From: Orychophragmus violaceus
Lineage: Eukaryota; Streptophyta; Magnoliopsida; Brassicales; Brassicaceae
NCBI GenBank assembly: GCA_030180135.1
Contig: CM058230.1
Location: forward strand, 57,506,580-57,570,579
DNA length: 64,000 nt
Reading direction: 5' to 3'
Shown: positions 10,020-20,539 of the stretch, piece by piece
How positions within the stretch are numbered: position 1 is the stretch's first letter
Layout: the number at the start of each line of letters is the position of its first letter
Position numbers and translations under genes: made by a program
Notes under the pieces: model-generated
Seen by the model: the letters and a program-made list of their open reading frames with translations, nothing else
Database searches by the model: none
What the model was told of the DNA's origin: nothing

Positions 10020-10331
10020 AGATCGGCAACTGGACCTTCGCTTCTGCAGAGAATTGATCTGGAATGGTGCGGCGGCGTTTCCTCTGCGTTCTCCGACTGA
10101 TCTCCGGCGGTGCCTTCTTCCTCCAACACGTGGCGTTGCATGCCCTGCCTCCCGCTGAGTTTGAAGCGTGTTTGATGCGTGTCGATTGGCTCTCCGTGGT
10201 GGACTTCTTTTGGGCCGTTTTACTTTAGTGTTGGACTGTTCTCTTCTCGGGCCTTGGCCCATTTGTATTATATACCGCCTTTGGCCTATGAATAAACTCG
10301 GTTGACAAAAAAAAAATTAATACTATTATTT

Positions 10332-10884
10332 TCTTTATTGAATGTATATGTGGATAACAAACAAACTAAATTTCATATTCTTTATATCGACAAATGAGAT
10401 CAGGTATAGCAGTGTCGACGAGATCAACAGTAGAGAAAGAATGATTATAATCTCCTTCATATGTACAATTAATTTTCGGTGAACATTACTTACTTATTCA
10501 TTACCTCAAAATACATATACTTTTAAACTCGAAGAATATGAGATCATATATGACAACACCGATGAGGTTTAGCAGCGGAGAGAGTGATTATGACCTCATT
10601 CGTGAGTAATAATTAACATAGGTAAAGAATAAGATATGACTTATGCATCAATGAATTTTTCATTTTTCCTCACCCATGCAAATTTGAAATGGGCACCAGT
10701 TGGAGTTAAATCACCATTTTTATTATCATTATGAAATTATGTATCACATTCTTTAAATATTCCGACTGAGACAGATTTAAAACTCTATTCTCTCTAACCC
10801 TAAAGATATTCATTCCAAGAATCATCTAATTTTAAATTTAGTCTCAATTTTCTCCTTTAAGTTTTATATCTTAATTATATTCTT
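10332..10884. other. AT-rich DNA without recognisable gene
   Basis: Resumes the interrupted minisatellite for about 30 bp. It then holds two weakly similar segments (about 10395-10470 and 10540-10620, each with GAGATCA... AGAGAATGATTATAA-like wording). No ORF or RNA gene is supported. Confidence 0.4.
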
Positions 10885-11440
10885 AGATACTATAAGTATA
10901 CCATCCACATATAAAATTAAGTAAATATATGTAGTCTTCTACTGCAACTTCTATAGTGTAAACACATGCATCACACTCACTTCTGCTATAGCCATGCAAC
11001 ACCATAAGCTCATCAAACCGCTTATTCCACTGCGTTGGAGATTGATTCAACCCATAAAGATATTTCTTTGACATGAACAATTTTTTTAGACTAGACTTGT
11101 CTTCATATCCCTCTGGTTGGGTCATATAAAGATCACCTTCAAGATTCCCATGGAGAAAATATGTTTAACGTCCATCTGCTATAATTCCAAATTCAAATTC
11201 ACCCCAAAGACAATAGAGTACAGATATATACATGTTTAACAACATGTCAAAACACCTCACTGTTATATATTACCTATTTTTGTGAGAAACCACGAGCCAC
11301 CAGACAAGCCTTATATCTATATGGCTCAACACCGTTTATCCATGGTTTAATTTTATAAAGAAATCTGTCGTTGATGCCTTTCTATCTCTAGGCTTATCCA
11401 CAAGAATCAAAGTCTTATTCTTCATGAGTGAGTTCATTTA
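10885..11440 (-). pseudogene. Decayed Ty1/copia reverse transcriptase fragment
   Basis: In shifting minus-strand frames the copia RT landmarks appear in order: KNKTLILVDKPRDRK (~11435), NGVEPYRYKACLVARGFSQK (~11340-11280), HGNLEGDLYMTQPEG (~11150-11105) and SLYGLKQSP-like YLYGLNQSPTQWNKRF (~11050). It decays before the YVDD box, where only YIYLLNFICGW is left. There are no LTRs nearby. It is an old remnant unrelated to the intact copia elements in the window. Confidence 0.75.
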
Positions 11441-11542
11441 TTCATTTGAAGTAGCATTCCGCTTATTCCAGTTCTTGCTTTCCTTAGCCTCTGAATAATA
11501 TTGAGGCTCATTTATTTTCAGTCTCCAACATAGAGAGAGAAT

Positions 11543-12687
11543 TGATATATCATGATTTTTAGGTGTTTTTAAGCCATTGTATAAGTATATATTCGAGTCT
11601 ATTGCAGTGTCTTTCGAGTCTTTTCAGGTGTTTTATAGGTTTGGACACATTTGGAGTTGAAGCCGTGATGACAAATTCAAAGTGTTTGTTTGACCTGAGC
11701 ATCGACCGACGCACACATGCATCAGTCGACGTAACCTCCAATCAGACAATTCACCAGCGATTAATGAAGTCTTGAAGATTTGCATAATTGGCCCAAAAGA
11801 TTTATTATCTTCAAAGAATACCCAAAACGTGTTTAGCGCTTATATTAGGGTTTTTGACCTTTATTCTTGTGACGCTTTCATACTTTTGGCTAGAGAGAAT
11901 GTAGATCTTTGGGGCTGGTCAGAACCTTGTATTGGTTTTGGAGAAATTTTCGAATTCCTTTTTCTATTCTCTTACTCTTTTAATGCAATCTATTCAATCA
12001 ATGTTGTTTGTTTCATTCGATATGTCTGAGTATTTTCATTGTTAGGTTTAGGGATTCTCACAGGGTTTTCATGGGATGTTAAGATTGATTTAACCACTTA
12101 AGGAATTTATAACATGTTAGTTCTTCAGCCTGAATTGTTCTTAAAGGTAGTTTCTAACCTGATTAATTGGAATCCAGATCTTAGGTTTTTAAATTGACAT
12201 GAAAGTGTAATTTGGAATCTGATTTATTTATGTTGAGCAAATTAGGTATCCGCAAAGAAATTTGGTTAAACTAATTTTTGAACGAATCTAACATGCACTT
12301 AAGGCTAGTTTAATCTGTAGAAATGCAAAGAAATTTGGATTTCTAGGATTTAGACTTAGTAAATTATCGCAACGAAAGTTGGTTAGTTTTACTATGTATT
12401 TGAGTTCTAGAATAGTACTTGATTCAATCATGACTGATTGTTAATCTGCATGACCTGATTTCTTGAGAACTCCCTTGACCTAGCGCCTTAGTATTGATAA
12501 CACACACCAACTGCTAATCGATTTATTGCTTTTATTTTATTGCTTATTGATTGATTTTGCTTAGCTCTAATCGGTACTTTATAATCTGTCATAAGAACTC
12601 TTGAGTCTCTGTGGTTCGACCCCTATATACTACATTTGCATGTGCACTTGCAATATAACTTAGGGATATTAAACTCTGATCATTTCA
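11543..12687 (+). mobile_element. 5' LTR of an Athila-like gypsy element
   Basis: Starts TGATATATCATG and ends GATCATTTCA, followed after six bases by a primer site. Its start matches that of the minus-strand LTR at 60274-61494 (TGATATATCATGG). It holds one palindrome pair at 11702/11722 and no ORF of note. The rest of the element is lost behind the insertion of Y at 13240. Confidence 0.75.
11702..11729. repeat. Paired TCGA-type palindrome, 20-bp spacing (Athila-like LTR)
   Basis: TCGACCGA at 11702 and TCAGTCGA at 11722, each in a CATCRRYCGACG-like context. A member of the recurrent paired motif described in the findings. Confidence 0.55.
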
Positions 12688-12693
12688 AGTTTT

Positions 12694-12711
12694 TGGCTCC
12701 ATTGTCGGGGA
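12694..12711 (+). other. Primer-binding site (tRNA-Asp type) of the Athila-like element
   Basis: TGGCTCCATTGTCGGGGA differs by two transitions from the TGGCGCCGTTGCCGGGGA used by Athila/Tat elements (complement of the tRNA-Asp 3' end). Confidence 0.75.
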
Positions 12712-12833
12712 CTCTTTTGAGTCTTCAATAGATTTGAGTTTAGAGTTTAGACTAGGATTTTCGTTTTTAGTTACTAATTTTTCCTTTTTGTTTTGTCTTT
12801 TGGGTGTCCATGCTTGCGTGAAGAACAAGTGCA

Positions 12834-12908
12834 TCGACCGTTACTCTTGAGCATCGATTGACGCACCCACCAACAGAAACGATCGACGCGGTCCTGTGCA
12901 TCGATCGA
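12834..12908. repeat. Two paired TCGATCGA-type palindromes in the Athila-like leader
   Basis: Boxes at 12834 and 12854 (20 bp apart), and at 12879 and 12901 (22 bp apart, ACGATCGA and TCGATCGA). They lie between primer site and gag, in the 12712-13022 leader, which has no other feature. Confidence 0.65.
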
Positions 12909-13022
12909 CGCATTTGCCATGAATCACATAGTGCATGCCTAATCGTGCACTCAGAAGCAATCCAGACAAAGAGCTCATTTTTTCTTGAGAATATAGAGCT
13001 TGTAAGGTTAGAGAGAACGAAC

Positions 13023-13239
13023 ATGAAAGCTCAGAAACCCGTGATAATGTTAAATTCTAGTGCTGTGATTTTGATTCGGGATGAACAAGGTGTTCTGAGG
13101 GATACATCGAACAATGTCTACAATGATCAGGGCTAGAGGCTTGATGCAGACGGAATGTTATTGTTCCACCACTGCAACAACATATTGTAGCTGGAGGCAA
13201 TAAACAGCCTAACGCCCCGCCTAATGCGCCAGTTGGTAG
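13023..13239 (+). pseudogene. Truncated Athila-like gag N-terminus
   Basis: ATG at 13023 opens a short frame (MKAQKPVIMLNSS, then IRDEQGVLRDTSNN) like the start of Athila-class gag proteins. A TAG at about 13134 ends it. A shifted frame continues with a plausible gag sequence (VPPLQQHIVAGGNKQPN) up to 13239, where element Y begins. So it carries a nonsense codon plus a frameshift and is cut by an insertion. Upstream frame to 12858 is open but has no ATG. Confidence 0.55.
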
Positions 13240-13588
13240 TGTTAGAATTTCAGAAGCATCCATGAGGAAGCTCTGATCATCTAGTTTGGTTCATGAGATA
13301 TTCATAAGAAGCTCTGAACCATAACTTAACACAAGAACAAAAACACATTAAAGAAGAACAATACAATCGGTTCTGTTCAAAGAAAGACAACTAGTTTGTA
13401 CTTAAGAAAGCCATAAATCTAGTTGTATAAAGGAGTTCTTAGCTATATGAAAACACTTCCAAGAGCTTAACATCTCACCAAGGAGAGTCTACTCATAAAC
13501 ATGGAATAGAATCAGTAATTAGCTAAGAGAACATCCAAGAGAAGAAGTAAGAGAAAACTATGAATGATTCTCTCATCATACTTGAACT
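13240..13588 (-). mobile_element. Element Y 3' LTR, first part
   Basis: Begins TGTTAGAATTTCAG (plus view), matching 34761 onward. It ends at the X1 target duplication GAACT (13584-13588). Confidence 0.8.
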
Positions 13589-14313
13589 TGATGGAATCCC
13601 TAGGATCCAGGGTCTATGTAATTGAATCTGAGAACTGACCTCGTGTTTACCTGGAGATTGGCAGCGGAAGGATGAGCAGGTAAACGAGATCAAGAGCGCC
13701 TCATATGCTGCGCCTCTATCGTAGTCCACACGCACACAAACTGGAATCCGCCAGGTTGCTAGTTCCGGTGATTGGATCTCCTGGGATGCTATGAGTTTTT
13801 GTCTCTCTGCTTTCTCTCTGAGAAGCGACAATGACGGCCAGGGCTTAGGTCGATCATCTAAGACTTTATATATCGACCTGGGATGACGGAAAATGACCAT
13901 CGGATCAAACCCGACTCATTTAAGTCATTAACTCGAAATGTCAGTCTCGAGGCCCAATGTGCATCGATCGACACACTTATTGTATCGATCGACACACCCT
14001 TTCGAAAACCTGCGTCGATCGACACACTCATTGCATCGATCGACACATCTCTTATAAACTCAATTTAATGTGTATCCAATACACATTGATCGGATCATAT
14101 GCCAATGATCAATCCCATACAAAGTGAATCCAGCTTGCTTAGGTGTGTGACCCTGTAGGTTCACACGATACTAGAAATGAGTTACATCTCATTTGTCATA
14201 AGCGGCTTCTAGCAAAACATTATGACTACCTAGTATCACATGAATTGTCCGATCTCGACAATAAAACTATTTTTAGAGTAAGTACAATGTGATTTCAGGA
14301 TACAATCCCAACA
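13589..14313 (-). mobile_element. X1 3' LTR
   Basis: Starts TGATGGAATCCC and ends ATCCCAACA (plus view). Contains four TCGATCGA boxes at 13964, 13985, 14015 and 14036. Confidence 0.85.
13964..14043. repeat. Four TCGATCGA palindromes spaced 21, 30 and 21 bp (X1 3' LTR)
   Basis: Perfect TCGATCGA boxes inside TGCATCGATCGACACAC-like units. Spacings are multiples of three, so the plus strand reads as repeated Ser-Ile-Asp-Thr, although this strand is not the element's coding strand. Confidence 0.9.
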
Positions 14314-15482
14314 ATCTCCCACTTGTACTAGAATCATCTATTCCCATAATCCCTTCGTCTCTATATCTCGATATGGCATAAGGCAAGAAACTGTGTCATC
14401 CTTATTATAGCCAATATCATATTCATCGAACTCCTGATCTATACTGATAAAACAAACGACTGACAATCACCTCGTTTGAGCACGACCATGCATTTTCTCA
14501 GTATCAAATCTTCGATGGGCCCTGAGATATTTATCTCCTGTTATATAGGAGGGACAAATCCATTCTTGTTCCATCCCTGTTTCTACACATACTTCATGAT
14601 ACGCCTAAGCAATGCCTTTATAGCCGCCAGTTACGGAACGACGTTTGACAAGGTCAAAATGCACCAATTCATATGCTAGAAAGCATGATGAACTCAGGTC
14701 TAAGGACTATACTCTATAGTCGTAATGAGAACCTCTTATTACCCAGATATAACTATCCTGTAGAGTTCTCATTAGCGGGTCATGTCCGATCATATGTTCA
14801 CCAACATATATCCATGCGACTAACGTTGATACTCATATCAATGACTCCATGAAACATAGTCATACGTCACCTTACATACTAGTCTTAATGGTTGTTAGTG
14901 TCCCATTTTAACAACCTATGACCAGGGACAAACATAATTTTATGTCATCTTTCATTTATAGGGTTTCATGATCAAGTCCTCAACTTGATGACCTATAAAA
15001 TGAACATAAAATACTTGGGACAATTCTTCAATTATCCAATAATCAAATAATGCTGATGTCAATTTTTCATAAACATAACCATATCATGTCTATCTGAACA
15101 TCATAACTAACATAACTCCCACTAGAATCAAGACTACGTCTTCAGATATCTAGTACCTACAGCAACAGTACGAAACTCATGCTTAGGTTGTGAGAGAGGC
15201 TGCGGTGTTCTTGCTTGGAACCATTCCAACAAACTACACCGCTATTCCTTTAATAAGCACTACTCTGCGGTCCTCTGCTTGGAAACCTTTCCAACAGATA
15301 GTACCGCTACACAGACAAAGAGACATAACCGGGTGGGAACCGGGAATTATCTTTGTCCGTCTAACTACTCATAACAGATTCGTCATTTTCTCAGTTGAAT
15401 AAGAACTATCCTTAGTGTTTCTCAAACACTTGAGGATATTCCTTACAACTGTCCAGTGACTTTTACCGGAACAAATTGGTTT
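14314..15482 (-). pseudogene. X1 pol remnant, RNase H end
   Basis: Decayed copia pol. Near 15440-15400 the minus strand reads HWTVVRNILKCLRNTKD-like wording, the stretch preceding RNase H in copia pol. Further towards 14314 a shifted frame shows traces of the D-to-S/G-Y region. Stops and frameshifts throughout. Interrupted at 15487 by copia a and continued at 21091. Confidence 0.65.
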
Positions 15483-15487
15483 CTTTT

Positions 15488-15918
15488 TATTGATCATGAT
15501 TAGACAAATGTGTTAAGCTTGTGTATTATCATAAAATGCACAAGTCTTGCACATTTGATAATGTGCAAAGTTGGGGACATCTGATCAAGACCTAAGGCGC
15601 CAACTAAGTGAATGCACAAGTCCCGGATTAAACAAGATGGAAGAGAGCCGTTAGGGTTTAAGAGAGAGAGCCGTTGGTTTTGTGGTCCCCCACTCTCTCT
15701 CTCTCTCCTCTGCCACGCCTCAGTCCTCCTTGTATTCTTGTGCATTTGTCTTTTACTTGTTTAGGTTAAACATTGGCTGATGTATCCCATATAAAAGGCT
15801 ATGTATGACCAGAAATGAAACTAAGGGTTTATGAACCTCATTCTCTCTCTCTTTACTTCTGCGCATACTCTCTCTTCTTTAGCATGAACCTTAATGTTCT
15901 AACACTCTAAATCTATCA
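15488..15918 (+). mobile_element. Copia a 5' LTR
   Basis: Begins TATTGATCATG (TAT belongs to the element, see findings) and ends AATCTATCA. TATAAAAG at 15790-15797 is the likely promoter; a CT-rich leader follows. Confidence 0.88.
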
Positions 15919-15930
15919 TGGTATCAGAGC
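15919..15930 (+). other. Primer-binding site of copia a
   Basis: TGGTATCAGAGC directly after the LTR, tRNA-iMet type. From there to gag (15931-16253) is a pyrimidine-rich leader with short repeats of TCTCTCACGGTTCC and TTCTCGGTTACTCAAG. Confidence 0.9.
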
Positions 15931-16253
15931 AAGATCTCTACTTTCTTTGATTCTCTCTTCATTTCACCATTCTCTCACTCTTAAGATCATTAATCTTCAG
16001 CTCATCATTCTCTGTCCGAAAATTCTCTGTCCTAAATCTCTCACGGTTCCTTCTAAATCTCTCACGGTTCCTCACCTGTTCATTACTCTTACTCTCTGTC
16101 CTAAACCCTAAGTCTTGCACCAAGCATCAGTCTCTCGGTCATTAGTTGCTTCTCGGTCTTAAAACCCTAGAAGCTTCTCACTCTTCTCGGTTACTCAAGA
16201 TTCCAACTCTTCTCGGTTACTCAAGTCCTTAACACTCTCTTCAGTCACTCTCC

Positions 16254-19200
16254 ATGGAAGACTCTACTCATCTTAGCTCCAGCTTGAGGCCTACTGTTGT
16301 CCCTGTTATGCTCAAAGGTATCAACTATAGGACATGGCAAAGGACCATCAAGACTGCTATTTGTGGAAGAGGTTTGTGGGAACACATCTTGGAGGATAAA
16401 ACACCAACTGAAGAAGATGAAGCCAAGAAGAAGGATGAGGAAACTAAGAAGGCAGAAGCTAAATGGTTTCAAGAAGATCAGCTTGTGCTTGGCTTTCTCC
16501 AAAACTCTCTTGACCCATCCATCCTTGAAGCTTATTCTCATTGTGAGACAGCCAAGTCACTGTGGGATACTCTCAAGAAGATTTATGGAGATGTTTCAAA
16601 TCTGAGCAGAGTATATGAGGTGAAGAAGGCCATAAATGAGCTGAAACAAGAAGACCATGACTTTACCAAGTATCTTGGGAAGTTCTCTTCAGCATGGTCT
16701 GAACTTGAGATGCTAAGGCCAAGCACTTTAAACCCCAAGGTTCTCATTGAGAGAAAGGAGCAAGACAAGATCTTTGGCCTTCTACTCAACTTGAATCCGG
16801 TTTACAATGATGCTATCATGAAGATCCTAAGGGAGACTACACTTCCTGATTTTGAAGAGGTGTGCTCAAGGCTCCAAAAGGAAGAAGGAAACATTGGTTT
16901 GTTTGGAGGAAAGGGGGAGTTGGTGACTGCCAACAAAGCCGGCTTCAAAACTGAGGAGAAGAAGGCGCCATTTTGTGATCATTGCAAGAGGAAAGGCCAC
17001 TCCAAGGATAAGTGTTGGGTCCTTCATCCCCACCTCAAACCAGACAAGTTCAAGAACTCAAGGGCAAATGCAAACATCTCACAAGAAGCTGTGAATGAAC
17101 CAGCCTCCACTTCAGCTCAAGGAGGGGAGCTTGCACTTTACACAGCCACTGAGTATGTCAAGAAGAGTGACCTTGAGGATCTCATCAAGGCTTATGCCTC
17201 TAAACTCTCTCGTATCTCTTTATTCTCACATAAATTGCTTAGTAAAACTGATCATAAGTTGGTAGTAGATTCAGGAGCTTCTCATCATATGATTAGTAAT
17301 GCTAAGTTGTTGGAGAACATTAAACCTGCCCTAGGAAGAGTAACTATAGCTGATGGTCAAGGGATTCCAATAATAGGTACAGGAAAGTTGAGATTATTTA
17401 ACAAGGAAAGTGATGCATTCTATGTTCCTAAGTTTAAGTCTAACTTGCTGTCGGTTAAGAGGATCACTAAAGACTTGAATTACAATGTTATCTTTGGGCC
17501 TAATGATGTTTGCTTTCAGGATATTAAGAATGGAAAGGTTATTGGAAGAGGTGGTACACAAGATGAGCTTTACCTCCTTGAAGACACTTCTCCAAGCAAC
17601 TCGGATTCATTAGCTTTTAAATCCTGTTTTTCTTTCAATCAAAATGTCCTATGGCATGCTAGACTAGGACATCCTCATGCTCGTGCTTTGAACTTAATGT
17701 TGCCTAATGTTAGCTTTGATCATTCAACTTGTGAAGCTTGTATCCTTGGCAAACATTGTAGAACTATCTTTCCTAAATCAACTGCTATCTATGAACATTG
17801 TTTTGATCTTGTGCACTCTGATGTTTGGACCTCACCTTGTCTGTCTAGAGATAGAAACAAGTACTTTGTGACCTTCATAGATGAAAAATCAAAATATACT
17901 TGGGTAACATTGCTGCCATCTAAAGATAGGGTGTTTGATGCATTTTTGAATTTCCAAAACTATGTTACTAATCAGTTTAATGCCAAGATCAAAGTGCTTA
18001 GGTCAGATAATGGAGGAGAGTATACAAGCCAAAGATTCAAAGCTCACTTGAACAAATGTGGGATCCTTCATCAAACAAGCTGTCCCCATACTCCTCAACA
18101 AAATGGTGTGGCTGAAAGGAAGAATAGACATCTCATGGAAGTTGCTAGGTCTATGATGTTCCACACCAATGTTCCTAAGAGGTTTTGGGGAGATGCAGTG
18201 TTAGCAGCATGCTATCTTATCAACAGGATCCCAACTAGAATCCTTCAAGACATTTCACCATATGAGGTATTGAACAAAGCCAAACCATTTATTGAACACT
18301 TACGTGTGTTTGGTTGTGTTTGTTTTGTATATATCTCAGGAGATCAAAGGGATAAGCTAGATGCTAAGAGCATAAGGTGTATGTTCCTTGGATACTCCAC
18401 AACTCAGAAGGGCTACAAGTGTTTTGATCCAAGCAACAACAGGACCTATGTTTCAAGGGATGTTAAGTTCATTGAGGGGCAGAGATACTATGAGAAGAAG
18501 GATTGGGAAGGTTTGAAGGACCTCTCAAGATCACCTTCAGATTTGGCAACAAGTTTGAAGTACTTGTTGGATCACTTGGGTAATGATACCCCACGGCCAG
18601 AGAAGCATGACACAACTACCCAAGAAGCTCAACAAGAGGATACTGAACCAGCAACACACACACATGAACCGGCTGAAACTCAAGAAGACATTCCACCTCA
18701 AGATCAGAACCAAGTGGACTTGGATATGAATGAGGATGAGATGGTTTATCAAGAGGCAGTGGGTAATGAGGAGGTGGTTGATCAACAGGTTCAGCAACTC
18801 AGGAGAAGCACAAGGGAAAAGAAAGATCCATCAGAATGGATGAAGACAAGAGTCTACTACAACAACCAAGCAGTAGCTCATCCTAGTCAGTCTACTTGTT
18901 CTATTGACTTGCTGCCATCTAGTCACAAGGCATTTCTTGGGAAGATTGAGCTAAACCAGGTTCCTAAGACTTATGAAGAGGCTGAGGGTATCAAGGTTTG
19001 GATGGATGCAGTCAAGGATGAGAAAGAAGCTATGGAGAGGAACCACACTTGGATTGTGGAGAAGCTGCCAAAAAGAAAGAAGACTGTCAGCTCTAAATGG
19101 GTCTTCACAATCAAGTATAAAAGCAATGGAGACATAGAGAGGTACAAGGCAAGGCTAGTGGCAAGGGGCTTTACTCAAACCTATGGAGAAGATTATACAG

Positions 19201-20504
19201 ACACCTTTGCACCAGTGGCTAAACTCCATACAGTAAGAGTCACATTGAGCCTAGCCACAAACCTCTCATGGAATCTATGGCAAATGGATGTGAAGAATGC
19301 CTTTCTACAAGGTGAACTTGAGGAGGAAGTGTATATGACTCCACCACCAGGTTTGAAGCACTTGTGTAAAGATGGTGAAGTGTTGAGGCTGAGAAGGGCA
19401 ATTTATGGTCTGAAGCAATCACCAAGGGCATGGTACCATAAGCTCAGTCACACTCTCATGGACCATGGGTTCAAGAAGTCTCAATCTGATCACACATTGT
19501 TCACACTTCAAAGTGCTCAAGGAGTGGTGGTAGTTCTGATATATGTGGATGATTTTATCATCACAGGAAGTGATAATGATGGGATTCAATCCACAAAGGC
19601 GTTTCTCAACAGTTCCTTTGATATCAAGGACCTTGGTGAGTTGAAGTACTTCTTGGGCATTGAAGTTTGCAGATTCAATGATGGATTGTTTCTGTCCCAA
19701 AGGAAGTATGTTAAGGACTTGTTGACAGAAACAAGTATGCTTGATTGCAAGATTGCAAAGACTCCTCTTGAAGATGGCTACCAAGTCAATAGAAAGGGGG
19801 AGAAATCAGATGAAGTCAAGTTCAAGGATGTCTCATTATATAGGAGGCTGGTTGGGAAGCTTATCTACCTCACTCTCACAAGACCAGACTTGTGTTTTGC
19901 TGTGAATCAAGTTAGCCAACATATGCAATCACCCACAGTGTATCATTGGAGTTTGATTGAGAGGATACTCAGATATCTCAAAGGATCAACTGAACAAGGT
20001 ATTTGGATGGGTAAGAATGAGAGCACAGAGATTGTTGGCTATTGTGATGCAGATTGGGCTGGAGATAAGAGTGATAGGAGATCAACAACCGGCTATTGTA
20101 CCTTCATTGGAGGCAACTTGGTAACTTGGAAGACAAAGAAGCAGAAGGTGGTATCTTGTTCTAGTGCTGAAGCTGAATATAGGGCAATGAGGAAGCTTGC
20201 AACCGAGTTAACATGGCTGAAAGCTTTGCTCAAGGACTTTGGCATAGAGCAAACAAGTCCAATCACCTTCCATTGTGACAACCAGGCTGCTATTCACATT
20301 GCAACCAACTCAGTGTTTCATGAGAGGACAAAACACATTGAGATTGATTGTCACAAGGTGAGGGAGAAGATTGAAGATGGAACCATTCTGCCTTGTTACA
20401 CAAAGAGTGAAGATCAACTTGCAGACATCTTCACCAAGGCTGCTAGTCTTAAGGTTTGCACTCATGTCTTTGGCAAACTAGGGCTGGTGGCTATTCATGA
20501 TTAG
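16254..20504 (+). CDS. Copia a Gag-Pol polyprotein (1,416 aa, intact)
   Basis: Single frame from ATG 16254 to TAG 20502-20504. Gag (RTWQRTIKTAICGRGLW) comes first, then CCHC knuckle CDHCKRKGHSKDKC (~241), protease VVDSGASHHMI (~337), pre-integrase HHCC (WHARLGHPHARAL... CEACILGKHC, ~466), integrase DDE (VHSDVW ~520, RSDNGGEYTS ~584, catalytic Glu in QQNGVAERKNRH), an acidic linker, RT (VARGFTQTYGEDYTDTFAPVAKLHTVR) with YVDD (~1095) and RNase H (GYCDADWAGDKSDRRSTTGY ~1261). Integrase before RT is the copia order. All catalytic residues I can check are present. It is nearly the same protein as element b and has the same length. The clade within copia is not assigned. Confidence 0.95.
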   Translation: MEDSTHLSSSLRPTVVPVMLKGINYRTWQRTIKTAICGRGLWEHILEDKTPTEEDEAKKKDEETKKAEAKWFQEDQLVLGFLQNSLDPSILEAYSHCETAKSLWDTLKKIYGDVSNLSRVYEVKKAINELKQEDHDFTKYLGKFSSAWSELEMLRPSTLNPKVLIERKEQDKIFGLLLNLNPVYNDAIMKILRETTLPDFEEVCSRLQKEEGNIGLFGGKGELVTANKAGFKTEEKKAPFCDHCKRKGHSKDKCWVLHPHLKPDKFKNSRANANISQEAVNEPASTSAQGGELALYTATEYVKKSDLEDLIKAYASKLSRISLFSHKLLSKTDHKLVVDSGASHHMISNAKLLENIKPALGRVTIADGQGIPIIGTGKLRLFNKESDAFYVPKFKSNLLSVKRITKDLNYNVIFGPNDVCFQDIKNGKVIGRGGTQDELYLLEDTSPSNSDSLAFKSCFSFNQNVLWHARLGHPHARALNLMLPNVSFDHSTCEACILGKHCRTIFPKSTAIYEHCFDLVHSDVWTSPCLSRDRNKYFVTFIDEKSKYTWVTLLPSKDRVFDAFLNFQNYVTNQFNAKIKVLRSDNGGEYTSQRFKAHLNKCGILHQTSCPHTPQQNGVAERKNRHLMEVARSMMFHTNVPKRFWGDAVLAACYLINRIPTRILQDISPYEVLNKAKPFIEHLRVFGCVCFVYISGDQRDKLDAKSIRCMFLGYSTTQKGYKCFDPSNNRTYVSRDVKFIEGQRYYEKKDWEGLKDLSRSPSDLATSLKYLLDHLGNDTPRPEKHDTTTQEAQQEDTEPATHTHEPAETQEDIPPQDQNQVDLDMNEDEMVYQEAVGNEEVVDQQVQQLRRSTREKKDPSEWMKTRVYYNNQAVAHPSQSTCSIDLLPSSHKAFLGKIELNQVPKTYEEAEGIKVWMDAVKDEKEAMERNHTWIVEKLPKRKKTVSSKWVFTIKYKSNGDIERYKARLVARGFTQTYGEDYTDTFAPVAKLHTVRVTLSLATNLSWNLWQMDVKNAFLQGELEEEVYMTPPPGLKHLCKDGEVLRLRRAIYGLKQSPRAWYHKLSHTLMDHGFKKSQSDHTLFTLQSAQGVVVVLIYVDDFIITGSDNDGIQSTKAFLNSSFDIKDLGELKYFLGIEVCRFNDGLFLSQRKYVKDLLTETSMLDCKIAKTPLEDGYQVNRKGEKSDEVKFKDVSLYRRLVGKLIYLTLTRPDLCFAVNQVSQHMQSPTVYHWSLIERILRYLKGSTEQGIWMGKNESTEIVGYCDADWAGDKSDRRSTTGYCTFIGGNLVTWKTKKQKVVSCSSAEAEYRAMRKLATELTWLKALLKDFGIEQTSPITFHCDNQAAIHIATNSVFHERTKHIEIDCHKVREKIEDGTILPCYTKSEDQLADIFTKAASLKVCTHVFGKLGLVAIHD

Positions 20505-20539
20505 AACTCTCCTGATTCATGAGCAGCATACTCTTTTTC

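Larger units (their letters stand above)
2743..10316 (+). mobile_element. Poly(A)-tailed non-LTR retroposon (~876 bp), split by the CRM-like element
   Basis: Seen: two parts (2743-3326 and 10025-10316) ending in about ten A residues, flanked by a 15-bp duplication TTAATACTATTATTT at 2728-2742 and 10317-10331. This is the signature of LINE-machinery insertion. The 5' part starts with pyrimidine-rich leader-like sequence. A small ORF begins at the ATG 3193-3195, crosses the later insertion point and ends about 70 codons on; it has no recognised domain. No reverse transcriptase is present, so it is non-autonomous. Size, tail and lack of coding capacity resemble the Sadhu retroposons of Arabidopsis or a deleted LINE; that identity is inference. 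Its own sequence is complete apart from the nested insertion. Confidence 0.75.

Noticed and set aside
10883..11125. 80-aa ORF as an independent gene
   Set aside because: It is one frame of a decayed copia reverse transcriptase whose neighbouring blocks lie in other frames.
13964..14043. CRISPR-like array
   Set aside because: Palindromic repeats only 8-14 bp long with irregular short spacers in a plant retrotransposon LTR; no cas genes and no prokaryotic context.
13883..14068. 61-aa ORF with SIDT repeats as a real gene
   Set aside because: It lies in the X1 LTR on the non-transcribed strand; the open frame follows from repeat spacing in multiples of three.
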